From Novosphingobium terrae (GTDB lineage Bacteria; Pseudomonadota; Alphaproteobacteria; Sphingomonadales; Sphingomonadaceae): 64,000 bases of DNA. The position numbers and the translations under genes were made by a program. The stretch spans positions 1-64,000 of the forward strand of contig NZ_JABVZR010000001.1 of assembly GCF_017163935.1 (NCBI RefSeq). The letters are read 5' to 3'. The notes below the pieces were generated by a model that was given only the letters and a program-made list of their open reading frames with translations, made no database searches and was not told the DNA's origin. Below are positions 1 to 7,650 of the stretch, in pieces. Position 1 is the stretch's first letter. Every line of letters starts with the position of its first letter.

Positions 1-4
1 ATTC

Positions 5-29
5 GCCCCTCTGGAAGGGGCCTTTCCTT
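5..29 (+). terminator. Terminator-like hairpin of an upstream gene outside the window
   Basis: A 6-bp stem GCCCCT/AGGGGC (positions 5-10 and 16-21) is followed by a short pyrimidine tract, CTTTCCTTC. It precedes ung and probably ends a gene that lies left of the window. The T tract is weak. Confidence 0.5.
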
Positions 30-129
30 CATATGCCGATAAATCCCTCAATCCCCTGCCAAGGTGATTGATAAAGCTGTCATTATACGACATGCCATAC
101 CCATGGCACAGGTGACAGCGGAGGATAGA

Positions 130-816
130 ATGGCAGTCCATGAAGGAGTTCCTCCCTCCTGGCGCCCCATTCTGTCCGACGTGCTGGCCAGGCCGGAATC
201 AAGGCGACTGGGCGGCTTTCTCAAAGCAGAGGAAGAGGCTGGAAAGCATATCTTCCCCCCTCGTGGTGAGCGCCTGACTGCTCTTGCCCTGACCCCTCCC
301 GAACATGTGCGTGTCGTGATCCTGGGGCAAGACCCCTATCATGGCGCCGGTCAGGCTCATGGCCTGTCCTTCTCGGTTAAAGAAGGGGTGCGAATCCCAC
401 CTTCCTTGGTGAACATCTTCAAGGAACAGCAGAGGGATCTGGATTTGCCGATCCCCCGGAACGGCAATCTGACCCGTTGGGCGGAGCAGGGCGTTCTGCT
501 GCTCAACAATGTGCTGACGGTGGAGGAAGGGCAGGCCGGCTCCCATCAGAATATGGGCTGGGAAGCCATTACAGACGCTGTGGTCGCCGCCGTGGCAGCG
601 CAGCCTACCCCTTGCGTGTTCCTGCTCTGGGGCAGCCATGCGCAGAAGAAGGCGGCCCGGGTCGCTGATCTGCACAAGGAGCACCATCTGGTCCTCACAG
701 CGCCTCATCCCAGCCCCCTGTCGGCGCATCGTGGCTTTCTGGGTTGCGGCCATTTCAGCAAGACCAATGCCTTCCTGGAACGCCACGGCAGCACGCCGAT
801 CGACTGGAAGCTCTAA
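130..816 (+). CDS. ung: Uracil-DNA glycosylase (family 1)
   Basis: Removes uracil from DNA as the first step of base-excision repair, in the cytoplasm. The water-activating motif GQDPYHG is at residues 66-72 (catalytic Asp68). The C-terminal DNA-intercalating loop HPSPLSAHRG starts near residue 193 with the catalytic His. The frame is open from GTG 64, but ATG 130 is preferred: GGAGG lies 5 nt upstream of it, and the resulting 228 aa matches the usual length (about 225-230). It is followed 25 bp later by an acyltransferase gene that is probably unrelated in function. Confidence 0.95.
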   Translation: MAVHEGVPPSWRPILSDVLARPESRRLGGFLKAEEEAGKHIFPPRGERLTALALTPPEHVRVVILGQDPYHGAGQAHGLSFSVKEGVRIPPSLVNIFKEQQRDLDLPIPRNGNLTRWAEQGVLLLNNVLTVEEGQAGSHQNMGWEAITDAVVAAVAAQPTPCVFLLWGSHAQKKAARVADLHKEHHLVLTAPHPSPLSAHRGFLGCGHFSKTNAFLERHGSTPIDWKL

Positions 817-841
817 AAAGGCAGCAGAAAGACAGCTCAGC

Positions 842-1966
842 ATGCACGGACAGGCGCAGATGACGACGCGAGAGGGGGTAACCCATGCTCACAAGTCGGT
901 CATCGTGCCGGTCCAGTGGCTCAGGGGCGTGGCCGCCTGCCTCGTGGTGGTTGTGCATCTGCTGGATCGCCTGATCAAGCGAGGCGCGTTCCCTCAGGTT
1001 CTGCCGGAGTGGATATGGTCCTTCGGCCAGATCGGCGTCGGCACCTTCTTCGCGATCAGCGGCTTCATCATGGTCTACACCACGGCGGATGAGTTCGCCC
1101 GTCCCGGCGCCGGGCAGCGTTTCCTGCTGCGCCGCTTTTTGCGCGTGGCGCCGATCTATTATCTCACCTCGCTGCTGATGATCGCCTTTTCCTATGCGAC
1201 CTACCGCTTCAGCACCAATGCCACGGCGCCTGACATCATGCTTCCGGCAGTGGTGAAGTCGTTCCTGTTCATTCCCTATATCGATCAGCACGGCCTGACT
1301 CAGCCGGTCTATGGCTTGGGCTGGACGCTCGATTACGAGATGTTCTTTTACCTTCTCTTTGCGCTGGGGATCACCATGCGCCGGGGGATCGGGCTGACCA
1401 GCGCCATCCTTGCCCTGATCGCTCTGGTGCTGGTGGGCACTCAGATCGCGGCGCCGATGCCGATCACCGGGCAGCCTGTGCCGCTCTATTATTTCACCAG
1501 ACCGGTGCTGCTCTATTTTATCGTCGGCATGGCCATCGGAGCGGTGCGCTTTGCTTTCGGAACGCTGCGGTTGCCGGTGACGGACGCGGTTCTATGTGCG
1601 GCAGCCTTGCTCCCGGTGGGTTTGGGCATCCGTTTCGGCGCTGCCGATGTCACCGCGATCGGTGTGGTGTTCGTGGCGCTGGCCTTGGCGCTGACGGCCT
1701 TGCTGGAGGGCCACGGCCACAAGCACAAGGGCTTTGCCCTGATCGCCCGAGCCTTCGGTGACGCCTCTTACAGCATGTATCTGACGCATAGCTTCCTGCT
1801 GGGGGCCATCGCTGTCGTCCTGACGCGGGTGGCAGGAGGGAGAGAGGCGCTGCTATGGTCGTTGATCGCTGTCAGTTGCCTGATGTGCGCTGGCACGGCG
1901 TGGCTGGCCTGGCGCTGGGTGGAGCGCCCGCTCACCCGTTTCCTGAACCGCATATTGCGTGCCTGA
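842..1966 (+). CDS. Acyltransferase family 3 membrane protein (OafA/exopolysaccharide O-acyltransferase type)
   Basis: An integral membrane protein of about 374 aa with roughly ten hydrophobic helices. The N-terminal pattern (VQWLRGVAACLVVVVH, then FFAISGFIMVY) is the Acyl_transf_3 signature: an Arg in the first helix, a His at its end, and an FFxISGF loop. Members transfer acetyl or other acyl groups to sugars of lipopolysaccharide or exopolysaccharide. The substrate cannot be read here because no glycan cluster is adjacent. Start chosen at ATG 842, with ATG 860 as an alternative; the frame stays open upstream but runs through ung. Confidence 0.85.
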   Translation: MHGQAQMTTREGVTHAHKSVIVPVQWLRGVAACLVVVVHLLDRLIKRGAFPQVLPEWIWSFGQIGVGTFFAISGFIMVYTTADEFARPGAGQRFLLRRFLRVAPIYYLTSLLMIAFSYATYRFSTNATAPDIMLPAVVKSFLFIPYIDQHGLTQPVYGLGWTLDYEMFFYLLFALGITMRRGIGLTSAILALIALVLVGTQIAAPMPITGQPVPLYYFTRPVLLYFIVGMAIGAVRFAFGTLRLPVTDAVLCAAALLPVGLGIRFGAADVTAIGVVFVALALALTALLEGHGHKHKGFALIARAFGDASYSMYLTHSFLLGAIAVVLTRVAGGREALLWSLIAVSCLMCAGTAWLAWRWVERPLTRFLNRILRA

Positions 1967-2033
1967 CGCACGCAAACGACCAAGACATCAGCCTTTGGTG
2001 GCCAAGCTTTGTCAGCGATGTAGGGGAAGGAGA

Positions 2034-2107
2034 TGGATGCCCTGCAAGGATTCGAACCTCGATTGACGGAATCAGAATCCGCAGTCTTACCATTAGACGA
2101 CAGGGCA
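2034..2107 (-). tRNA. tRNA-Gln (CTG anticodon)
   Basis: Reading the minus strand, a 74-nt cloverleaf has acceptor stem TGCCCTG/CAGGGCA, a D arm, anticodon stem GCGGA/TCCGT with loop TTCTGAT (anticodon CTG), TpsiC segment GGTTCGAATCC and an encoded CCA end. The U1-A72 first pair is typical of tRNA-Gln. It stands alone between the acyltransferase and the ThiE-like gene. Confidence 0.95.
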
Positions 2108-2187
2108 GTGTGTCTCGGTGGAGGCGGCCTCTAACCCCATGCTTTCCGGGCGTCAACAGGAAAAATGAAAAAGCTGTGCGACGGAAT

Positions 2188-2769
2188 TCAAGTCGCACAT
2201 GCGAGCTGAACGAGCCCATCGATGGCGGCCCAACGCGCCACAGCCAGACGCCGAGCATGACGCTCGGACATCCCCCCCAGCGCGATCACCGGCGCCGTGG
2301 CCCGCGCCGCCAGCATTCGCCAGCGCAGCACACCCAGAGCCGGAGCGCCGGGGTGGCTGCGTGTGGCAAAAGCGGGAGACAGCAGCAGCCCATCCGCGCG
2401 CGCCTGTCGCGCCAGCCCGATTTCGCCCAGATCATGCGCCGTCATCAGCCTCAGCCCGCGCCCTCCGGGGCGGATCAACCTTGCCGAACCATAGGCGCCA
2501 TCCGCCCCCCAGCGTCGGGCCTGCGCCATCGATCCGGCCAGCACGGCCAGTCCGCCACGCGCCCGGATCATCCGCGCCAGGGCTGCAAAACGTGCGCGCC
2601 GCTGCGGCTCATCCAGATGGTAATGGCGAAAGATCAGCCCGCTGCCGCGAGGGAGCCGCGTGATGGCGCATTCCAGCATGGCATCGTTGCGGGCATCGCT
2701 CACCAGCCATAGCGAGGGCAAAGACCGGCGAGGCACGACGAAAGGCGCAAGGGGCTGGCATTGGCGCAT
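2188..2769 (-). CDS. ThiE-like protein (thiamine phosphate synthase/TenI superfamily)
   Basis: About 193 aa resembling the TIM-barrel thiamine-phosphate synthase fold: an N-terminal LWLVSD strand, GLIFRHYHLDE, a middle GADGAYG segment, and a C-terminal GGM phosphate-binding turn (VIALGGMSERHARRLA). Sphingomonad proteins of this type are often annotated as thiamine phosphate synthase, but they are divergent from canonical ThiE and no thi operon is adjacent, so the activity is uncertain. ATG 2769 is chosen because homologue-like sequence begins there. An upstream in-frame ATG at 2793 would make its start overlap the start of the divergent gene at 2792 within one CATG. Confidence 0.7.
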   Translation of the reverse strand: MRQCQPLAPFVVPRRSLPSLWLVSDARNDAMLECAITRLPRGSGLIFRHYHLDEPQRRARFAALARMIRARGGLAVLAGSMAQARRWGADGAYGSARLIRPGGRGLRLMTAHDLGEIGLARQARADGLLLSPAFATRSHPGAPALGVLRWRMLAARATAPVIALGGMSERHARRLAVARWAAIDGLVQLACAT

Positions 2770-2791
2770 CGCGGCGCTATAGCACGCGGCC

Positions 2792-3475
2792 ATGACCGTG
2801 CCACAGACTCATCCCGCGCTGGACGACATCCGCGCCCGTATCGACGCCGCTGCCCATATCGCCCATCGCAAAGCCGCCGATGTGACGCTGATCGCCATTT
2901 CGAAGACTCATTCTGCCGAGGCGATTACTCCGCTGATCGCCGCTGGCCAGCGCGTCTTTGGCGAGAATCGCGTGCAGGAAGCCGCTGCCAAATGGCCCGC
3001 CCTGCGTGAGGCCACGCCCGATCTGGCGCTGCATCTGGTCGGCCAGTTGCAGTCGAACAAGGCCGAGGAAGCCGTGAGCCTGTTCGATGCCATCCATGCG
3101 CTGGACCGCATCAGCCTGGCCGATGCGCTGGCCAAGGCGATGGACAAGACCGGCCGCCGCATCCCCTGCTTCATTCAGGTCAACATCGGTGCCGAGGAGC
3201 AGAAGGGCGGCGTCGCCATCGCCGAACTGGGCGCTCTGCTGGAGCATGCAAACAAGCTCGATCTGCCGCTGGCGGGCCTGATGTGCGTGCCGCCCGCCGA
3301 TATCGAGGCCGCGCCCTTCTTCGCCCTGCTGGCCAAGCTGGCGGATGACCATGGGCTGACAGGCACGCCTCAGGGCGGCCTCTCCATGGGCATGAGTGGC
3401 GATTTCGAAACCGCGATCCAGCTGGGCGCCAGCCATATCCGCGTCGGTTCGGCGCTGTTCGGGGCTCGGGGATGA
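2792..3475 (+). CDS. YggS/PROSC-family PLP homeostasis protein
   Basis: A 227-aa single-domain PLP-binding barrel protein. The PLP lysine is in LIAISKTHSAE near residue 37. FGENRVQEA, HLVGQLQSNK and the C-terminal GMSGDFETAIQLGASHIRVGSALFG phosphate-binding segment are all family hallmarks. Members buffer free PLP and affect amino-acid and vitamin B6 balance rather than catalysing a known reaction. The stop overlaps the bioF ATG by 4 nt, so it is translationally coupled to the biotin genes. That fits because BioF and BioA both need PLP. Confidence 0.92.
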   Translation: MTVPQTHPALDDIRARIDAAAHIAHRKAADVTLIAISKTHSAEAITPLIAAGQRVFGENRVQEAAAKWPALREATPDLALHLVGQLQSNKAEEAVSLFDAIHALDRISLADALAKAMDKTGRRIPCFIQVNIGAEEQKGGVAIAELGALLEHANKLDLPLAGLMCVPPADIEAAPFFALLAKLADDHGLTGTPQGGLSMGMSGDFETAIQLGASHIRVGSALFGARG

Positions 3476-4638
3476 GCGGCCCGGCGGGCGCCGCTCCAAA
3501 GAATGGGGGAGGGGGCGGCCTGCTGGGGGCTCAGGAACAGGATCTGGCGGCACTTGCCGCGCGTGACAGGCTGCGCAAGCTCAGCCCGCGTGCGGGGGTG
3601 GATTTCGCTTCCAACGATTACCTTGGATTGGCCGAGAGCGGCCTGCTGACGGACGCTGCTCGCGAAGCGCTCGATCGCGGCGTGCCGGTCGGCTCGGCGG
3701 GATCGCGGCTGCTGCGCGGCAACCATGCCGAACATGAGGCACTGGAAGAAGATGCCGCGCATTTCTTCGGCAGCGAATCCGCGCTTTTCCTGCCCACCGG
3801 CTACACCGCCAATTCCGCGCTGCTGGCCACCATGCCCCAGCGCGGCGACCATATCTTTGCCGACGAACTGATCCACGCCAGCTGCCACGAAGGCCTGCGT
3901 TTGACCCGGGCGGGCTTTACGCTGGTGGCCCATGGCGGTGCCGATGCCTTCGATGCCGCCATCACCGCATGGCGCGCGCAAGGCGGCACAGGCCGGGCAT
4001 GGATCGTGGTCGAATCGCTTTACTCGATGGATGGTGATATCGCGCCTCTGCCCGCGCTGCTGGCCGTGGCCGAACGCCATGATGCGCTGATGGTGGTGGA
4101 TGAGGCGCATGCCACCGGCATCCTCGGCCCCGGCGGTCGCGGGTTGGTGGCGGCGCTGCCCTCGCGCGAACGCATCATCACGCTGCACACGCTGGGCAAG
4201 GCACTGGGCTGTGAAGGCGCACTGCTGGCAGGCCCGCGCGTGATGCGCGACTTTCTGGTCAACCGGGCGCGCGGCTTTATCTTTTCCACCGCGCCCTCGC
4301 CGCTCAATGCCGCGATCGGGCGGGCCAGCCTGAAGCTTTGCGAGCAGGCCGAGGATCTGCGCGAGGATCTGCGCGCGCGGATTGCCCAAGCCGAAACCCT
4401 GCTGACCCCGCTGGGCGCTCGGAGCCATGGCACACCGATCATGCCGCTGATCCTTGGCACCGACAAACGGGCCATGGCTGTGGCCAACCACCTGCAAGAG
4501 GCCGGTTTCGATGTGCGCGGCATTCGCCCTCCCACCGTCCCCGAGGGTACCGCGCGCCTGCGTATCGTCATCACCCGCAACGCCGCGCCCGAGCAGATTG
4601 CCGCGCTGGCCGATGCGCTGAAGAAAGCTCTGGCATGA
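3472..4638 (+). CDS. bioF: 8-amino-7-oxononanoate synthase
   Basis: A PLP enzyme that condenses pimeloyl-ACP with L-alanine to give 8-amino-7-oxononanoate (KAPA) in biotin synthesis. It is 388 aa, the usual length. Visible motifs are the N-terminal FASNDYLGLA, GSAGSRLLRGN, the PLP-ring segment VVDEAHATGILGPGGRG, and the Schiff-base lysine at about residue 243 in HTLGKALG. Its ATG overlaps the preceding stop (ATGA), and its own stop overlaps bioD in the same way. Confidence 0.95.
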   Translation: MSGPAGAAPKNGGGGGLLGAQEQDLAALAARDRLRKLSPRAGVDFASNDYLGLAESGLLTDAAREALDRGVPVGSAGSRLLRGNHAEHEALEEDAAHFFGSESALFLPTGYTANSALLATMPQRGDHIFADELIHASCHEGLRLTRAGFTLVAHGGADAFDAAITAWRAQGGTGRAWIVVESLYSMDGDIAPLPALLAVAERHDALMVVDEAHATGILGPGGRGLVAALPSRERIITLHTLGKALGCEGALLAGPRVMRDFLVNRARGFIFSTAPSPLNAAIGRASLKLCEQAEDLREDLRARIAQAETLLTPLGARSHGTPIMPLILGTDKRAMAVANHLQEAGFDVRGIRPPTVPEGTARLRIVITRNAAPEQIAALADALKKALA

Positions 4639-5279
4639 GTGCTTACATCGTGACCGGCACCGACACCGGCATCGGCAAGACCGTCTTCTCCGCTGCGCTC
4701 ACCGGCGCCCTGCAGCGCAAATATGGCAAGGCCCGCTACTGGAAGCCCGTACAGGCCGGCATTGAGGAAGTGACCGACAGCGAGGCTCTGACCGAACTCG
4801 CCCCCGGCGCATTGATCCTTCCCGAAGCCTATCGCCTGATCACCCCGGCCTCGCCGCATCTGGCGGCGCGGATCGATAAGGTGAAGCTCGATCCTGCCAG
4901 GCTGACCCTGCCCGAAGGTGATGGCCCGCTGGTGGTGGAGGGCGCGGGCGGCGCTCTGGTGCCGCTGATCGCCCCACCCGAAGGCGATGGGCTGCTCTAT
5001 GCCGATCTCTTCGCGCGCTGGGCGCTGCCGGTGGTGGTGGTGGCCCGCACCGGCCTTGGCACCATCAATCACACGCTGCTCACCATCGAGGCCCTGCGCG
5101 CCCGCAAGGTGGCCATCACCGGCATCGCCTTCGTGGGTGAGCCGCATGATGAAAACGAGGCGGTGATCCCGGCGCTGTCGGGCGTGCCCCGTCTGGGCCG
5201 CCTGCCGCTGCTGGCCGAGGTAACGGCGCAATCTCTGGCGCAGGCCTTCGATGAAGGCTTCAAGGACTGGACACTGTGA
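4635..5279 (+). CDS. bioD: Dethiobiotin synthetase
   Basis: An ATP-dependent carboxylase that closes the ureido ring of dethiobiotin from 7,8-diaminononanoate. It has 214 aa. The P-loop GTDTGIGKT is at residues 8-16, with the KPVQAG substrate loop and the VEGAGGALVPL segment following. ATG 4635 overlaps the bioF stop by 4 nt; the frame is open further upstream but that part shadows bioF. The stop overlaps the bioA GTG. Confidence 0.95.
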   Translation: MSAYIVTGTDTGIGKTVFSAALTGALQRKYGKARYWKPVQAGIEEVTDSEALTELAPGALILPEAYRLITPASPHLAARIDKVKLDPARLTLPEGDGPLVVEGAGGALVPLIAPPEGDGLLYADLFARWALPVVVVARTGLGTINHTLLTIEALRARKVAITGIAFVGEPHDENEAVIPALSGVPRLGRLPLLAEVTAQSLAQAFDEGFKDWTL

Positions 5280-6547
5280 CCAACTCCCCCATCTGGCACC
5301 CCTTCACCCAGCACGGGTTGAACGAGCCGATCCCGCTGGTCACCCATGCCGAAGGCGCCAGCCTGTTTACGGCGGATGGCAAGCGCGTGGTCGATGCCAT
5401 CTCCAGCTGGTGGGTGACAACGCATGGCCACGCCCATCCCCGTATCGCCGCCGCTATTGGCGAACAGGCGCAGAAGCTGGATCAGCTGATCTTCGCCGGA
5501 TGGACTCACCAGCCCGCGCAGACCGTGGCCGAAGGGCTGGTCGAGATGGTCGGCAAAGCCGTGGGTGAGGGCGCTTTGCCCTATGTGTTCTTCTCGGACT
5601 CCGGCTCCACCTGCGTGGAAGTGGCGCTGAAAATGGCGCTGGGCCACTGGTCGCATCGTGGAGAAAATCGCCACCGCATCCTTGTGATGCAGCACTCCTA
5701 TCACGGCGACACCATCGGCGCGATGAGCGTGGGCGAGCGCGGCGTCTACAATGCCGCCTATGCCCCGCTGCTCTTCGACGTGGGCGTCATTCCCTACCCG
5801 CACCCCGGCGCCGAACAGGCGACCTATGATGCGCTGGAACGCGAATGCCGCGCGAACGCCGCCGCCTTCATCCTTGAGCCCCTGATCCTCGGCGCGGGCG
5901 GCATGCTGTTCTATCCGCCGCATGTCCTTGCCGAAATGGCCCGCATCTGCGCCGCGCATGGCGTGTTGCTGATCGCCGATGAAGTGATGACAGGCTGGGG
6001 TCGCACCGGCACTTTCCTCGCCTGTGAGCAGGCCGGTGTCGCGCCCGATATCCTCTGCCTCGCCAAGGGCCTGACCGGCGGTTCCATGCCGCTGGCCGTC
6101 ACGCTGGCCAGCGAGGCGATCTACCAGTCGCACTACTCCACTGACCGCGCGAAAACCTTCTACCACTCCTCCAGCTACACCGCGAACCCCATCGCCTGCT
6201 CTGCCGCCTGTGCCAATCTGGCGATCTGGCGCGAGGAGCCGGTGCGGGAACGGATCGCTTTGCTGGCCGAGCGCCAAGCTGCGGGAGCGGCGATGCTGGC
6301 GCAGGTGGAGGGCATCGCCAACGCCCGCACCTGCGGCACGATTCTGGCGCTGGACTATGTGGTGGAGGGCGCGGGCTATCTGTCCTCGCTCCAGCCGCGC
6401 CTGCTGGCGTTTTTCCGTGAGGCCGGGCTGTTGATCCGCCCTCTGGGGAACACCGCCTATCTGATGCCGCCTTACTGCATTTCCGAAGAGGATCTGGGGC
6501 GGTGCCATCAGGCTTTGGCTGAGGCCGTCAAGTTGTTGAAGGCATAA
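5276..6547 (+). CDS. bioA: Adenosylmethionine-8-amino-7-oxononanoate aminotransferase
   Basis: Converts KAPA to 7,8-diaminononanoate with S-adenosylmethionine as amino donor. A class III PLP aminotransferase of 423 aa. WHPFTQ at the N terminus, SSWWVTTHGH, the pyruvoyl-side DEVMTGWGRTG and the PLP lysine near residue 264 in CLAKGLTGG are typical of BioA. It starts at GTG 5276 inside GTGA, overlapping the bioD stop. It is the last gene of the coupled unit; bioB and bioC are not in this window. A repeat element with terminator-like ends begins 10 bp after its stop. Confidence 0.95.
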   Translation: MTNSPIWHPFTQHGLNEPIPLVTHAEGASLFTADGKRVVDAISSWWVTTHGHAHPRIAAAIGEQAQKLDQLIFAGWTHQPAQTVAEGLVEMVGKAVGEGALPYVFFSDSGSTCVEVALKMALGHWSHRGENRHRILVMQHSYHGDTIGAMSVGERGVYNAAYAPLLFDVGVIPYPHPGAEQATYDALERECRANAAAFILEPLILGAGGMLFYPPHVLAEMARICAAHGVLLIADEVMTGWGRTGTFLACEQAGVAPDILCLAKGLTGGSMPLAVTLASEAIYQSHYSTDRAKTFYHSSSYTANPIACSAACANLAIWREEPVRERIALLAERQAAGAAMLAQVEGIANARTCGTILALDYVVEGAGYLSSLQPRLLAFFREAGLLIRPLGNTAYLMPPYCISEEDLGRCHQALAEAVKLLKA

Positions 6548-6556
6548 GAGGAAAAA

Positions 6557-6782
6557 GCGAGGGGGTTACCCCCTCGCGCTCCCATAACGTCTTCCGACGC
6601 AAAGGCAGTGGCGCCGAATTGGAGCGCCCTGCCTCTCCACTTGCACGAGCTAAGGCGCCGCAGGCTCTAAATCTGCAAGCACTGAACAGGGATGCTGCCT
6701 GCGGCGCGGCAATCTGGGCGCAAGGCCGAACCCGACGCGCAACGCAGACATTAAAGGGAGCGCGAGGGTGTAACACCCTCGC
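6557..6782 (+). repeat. Dispersed intergenic palindromic repeat, copy 1 (forward, reference copy)
   Basis: A 226-bp element. The left terminal hairpin (6557-6577) is GCGAGGG, a 7-nt tip GGTTACC, then CCCTCGC, followed by GCTCCCAT. The right terminal hairpin (6762-6782) has the tip TGTAACA and is preceded by GGGAGC, so the two ends are inverted copies of each other. A central stem is formed by GGCGCCGCAGGC (6654-6665) and GCCTGCGGCGC (6697-6707). The segment before the right end contains conserved CAAGGCCGAACC, CGCAACGCAGACATTAAAGG. It sits 10 bp after the bioA stop and 18 bp before the stop of the convergent gene. Both ends are flanked outward by T/C-rich tracts, suggesting bidirectional termination. 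Confidence 0.92.
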
Positions 6783-6799
6783 ATTCACCTTTTTCCTGC

Positions 6800-7474
6800 T
6801 TACTTCGGCGCCGCTTTAAACTTCTCCGGCACCACACTGCGCCCCAGCGATTCCGGGCTGAACATATCGCTATCCGGCAAGGCATGATCCAGCCCGGTCG
6901 AGGTCATGGTCAGTGTCACGGCGCCGGGCTGATCGACATTGGCGTAGGTCACGCCCAGAATCACACCATCGCCCGAGACGTCATAGGTGCGGATATCGCT
7001 GGCATCGGTCAGGCGCACGCGGTCGAAGACGCCGAGGTGCCCGTCGATCCGACCGAGATATTCCGACTGGCGCACCGGGCGGTTGGCGTTGATGCCGCAG
7101 GCGGCCTTGGCGATGGCGGGGCCGGAGACGATCTGCCCGGTTTCCAGCGAGAGATCGATTCCGCGCATGGCCTGGCAATCCGCGATCATGCGGTCACGCG
7201 GGGTTTCCACGCGGTGCCAGTTGCCGCGGTTGAATTCCGCCGACCATTCCTCGGAGGCCTCGCCGCGTTGGGGCGTCAGGCGGTTCCAGTAGTAGACGGC
7301 GTAGGTTGCCTGGGTGGTGTGAGTGCGGTTCACGATGGGGGCGACGAGCCCAACAGCGGCCTGCACCGGATTATCGGCCCGCACAATGGTCGGCAAAGCT
7401 GCCGCGAGCGGGGCTGCGCACAAGAAGGTTACGGCTGCAAGAGCGGCCCCCCGGGCGCGCGTGCTGATGATCAT
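6800..7474 (-). CDS. Hypothetical secreted protein
   Basis: A 224-aa protein with a Sec-type signal peptide: a basic N terminus, a hydrophobic AALAAVTFLCAAPLAAALP core, and cleavage probably near residue 27. The mature part has two cysteines (in ADCQAMRG and KAACGIN) that could form a disulfide, but I recognise no domain. It is probably periplasmic. It converges on bioA with repeat copy 1 between them. Confidence 0.7.
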   Translation of the reverse strand: MIISTRARGAALAAVTFLCAAPLAAALPTIVRADNPVQAAVGLVAPIVNRTHTTQATYAVYYWNRLTPQRGEASEEWSAEFNRGNWHRVETPRDRMIADCQAMRGIDLSLETGQIVSGPAIAKAACGINANRPVRQSEYLGRIDGHLGVFDRVRLTDASDIRTYDVSGDGVILGVTYANVDQPGAVTLTMTSTGLDHALPDSDMFSPESLGRSVVPEKFKAAPK

Positions 7475-7580
7475 GTTTTATCCTCTCCCCCCGAAAGGCG
7501 GGTTAGGAGGAGGGTATCACGCGATTGTCATCATGCAAGAGGATTGCGGAGCAAGGCTGTTTGCCTTGGGTATTGTTGCG

Positions 7581-7643
7581 CGGCTGCACGGCTGCACGGC
7601 TGCACGGCTGCGCGGGCGAGAGCGCGGGGCCGCGCTCTCGCCC
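7581..7643. repeat. Short tandem repeat plus strong hairpin 3' of pyk
   Basis: Four 8-bp units (CGGCTGCA three times, then CGGCTGCG, 7581-7612) adjoin a perfect 14-bp inverted repeat GGGCGAGAGCGCGG/CCGCGCTCTCGCCC (7614-7627 and 7630-7643). The hairpin starts 8 bp beyond the pyk stop, so on the minus strand it is placed as the pyk terminator, although no T run follows it. The 8-bp array can vary by slippage. Confidence 0.75.
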
Positions 7644-7650
7644 TGTCCGC

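Noticed and set aside
2038..2107. Prophage or island attachment at tRNA-Gln
   Set aside because: Flanking genes are ordinary and no repeat of the tRNA end was seen.
6528..6819. Open frames within repeat copy 1 and similar peptides (ARVLHPRAP-type) in other copies
   Set aside because: The similarity is explained by the DNA repeat; frames are not conserved and run through palindromes.
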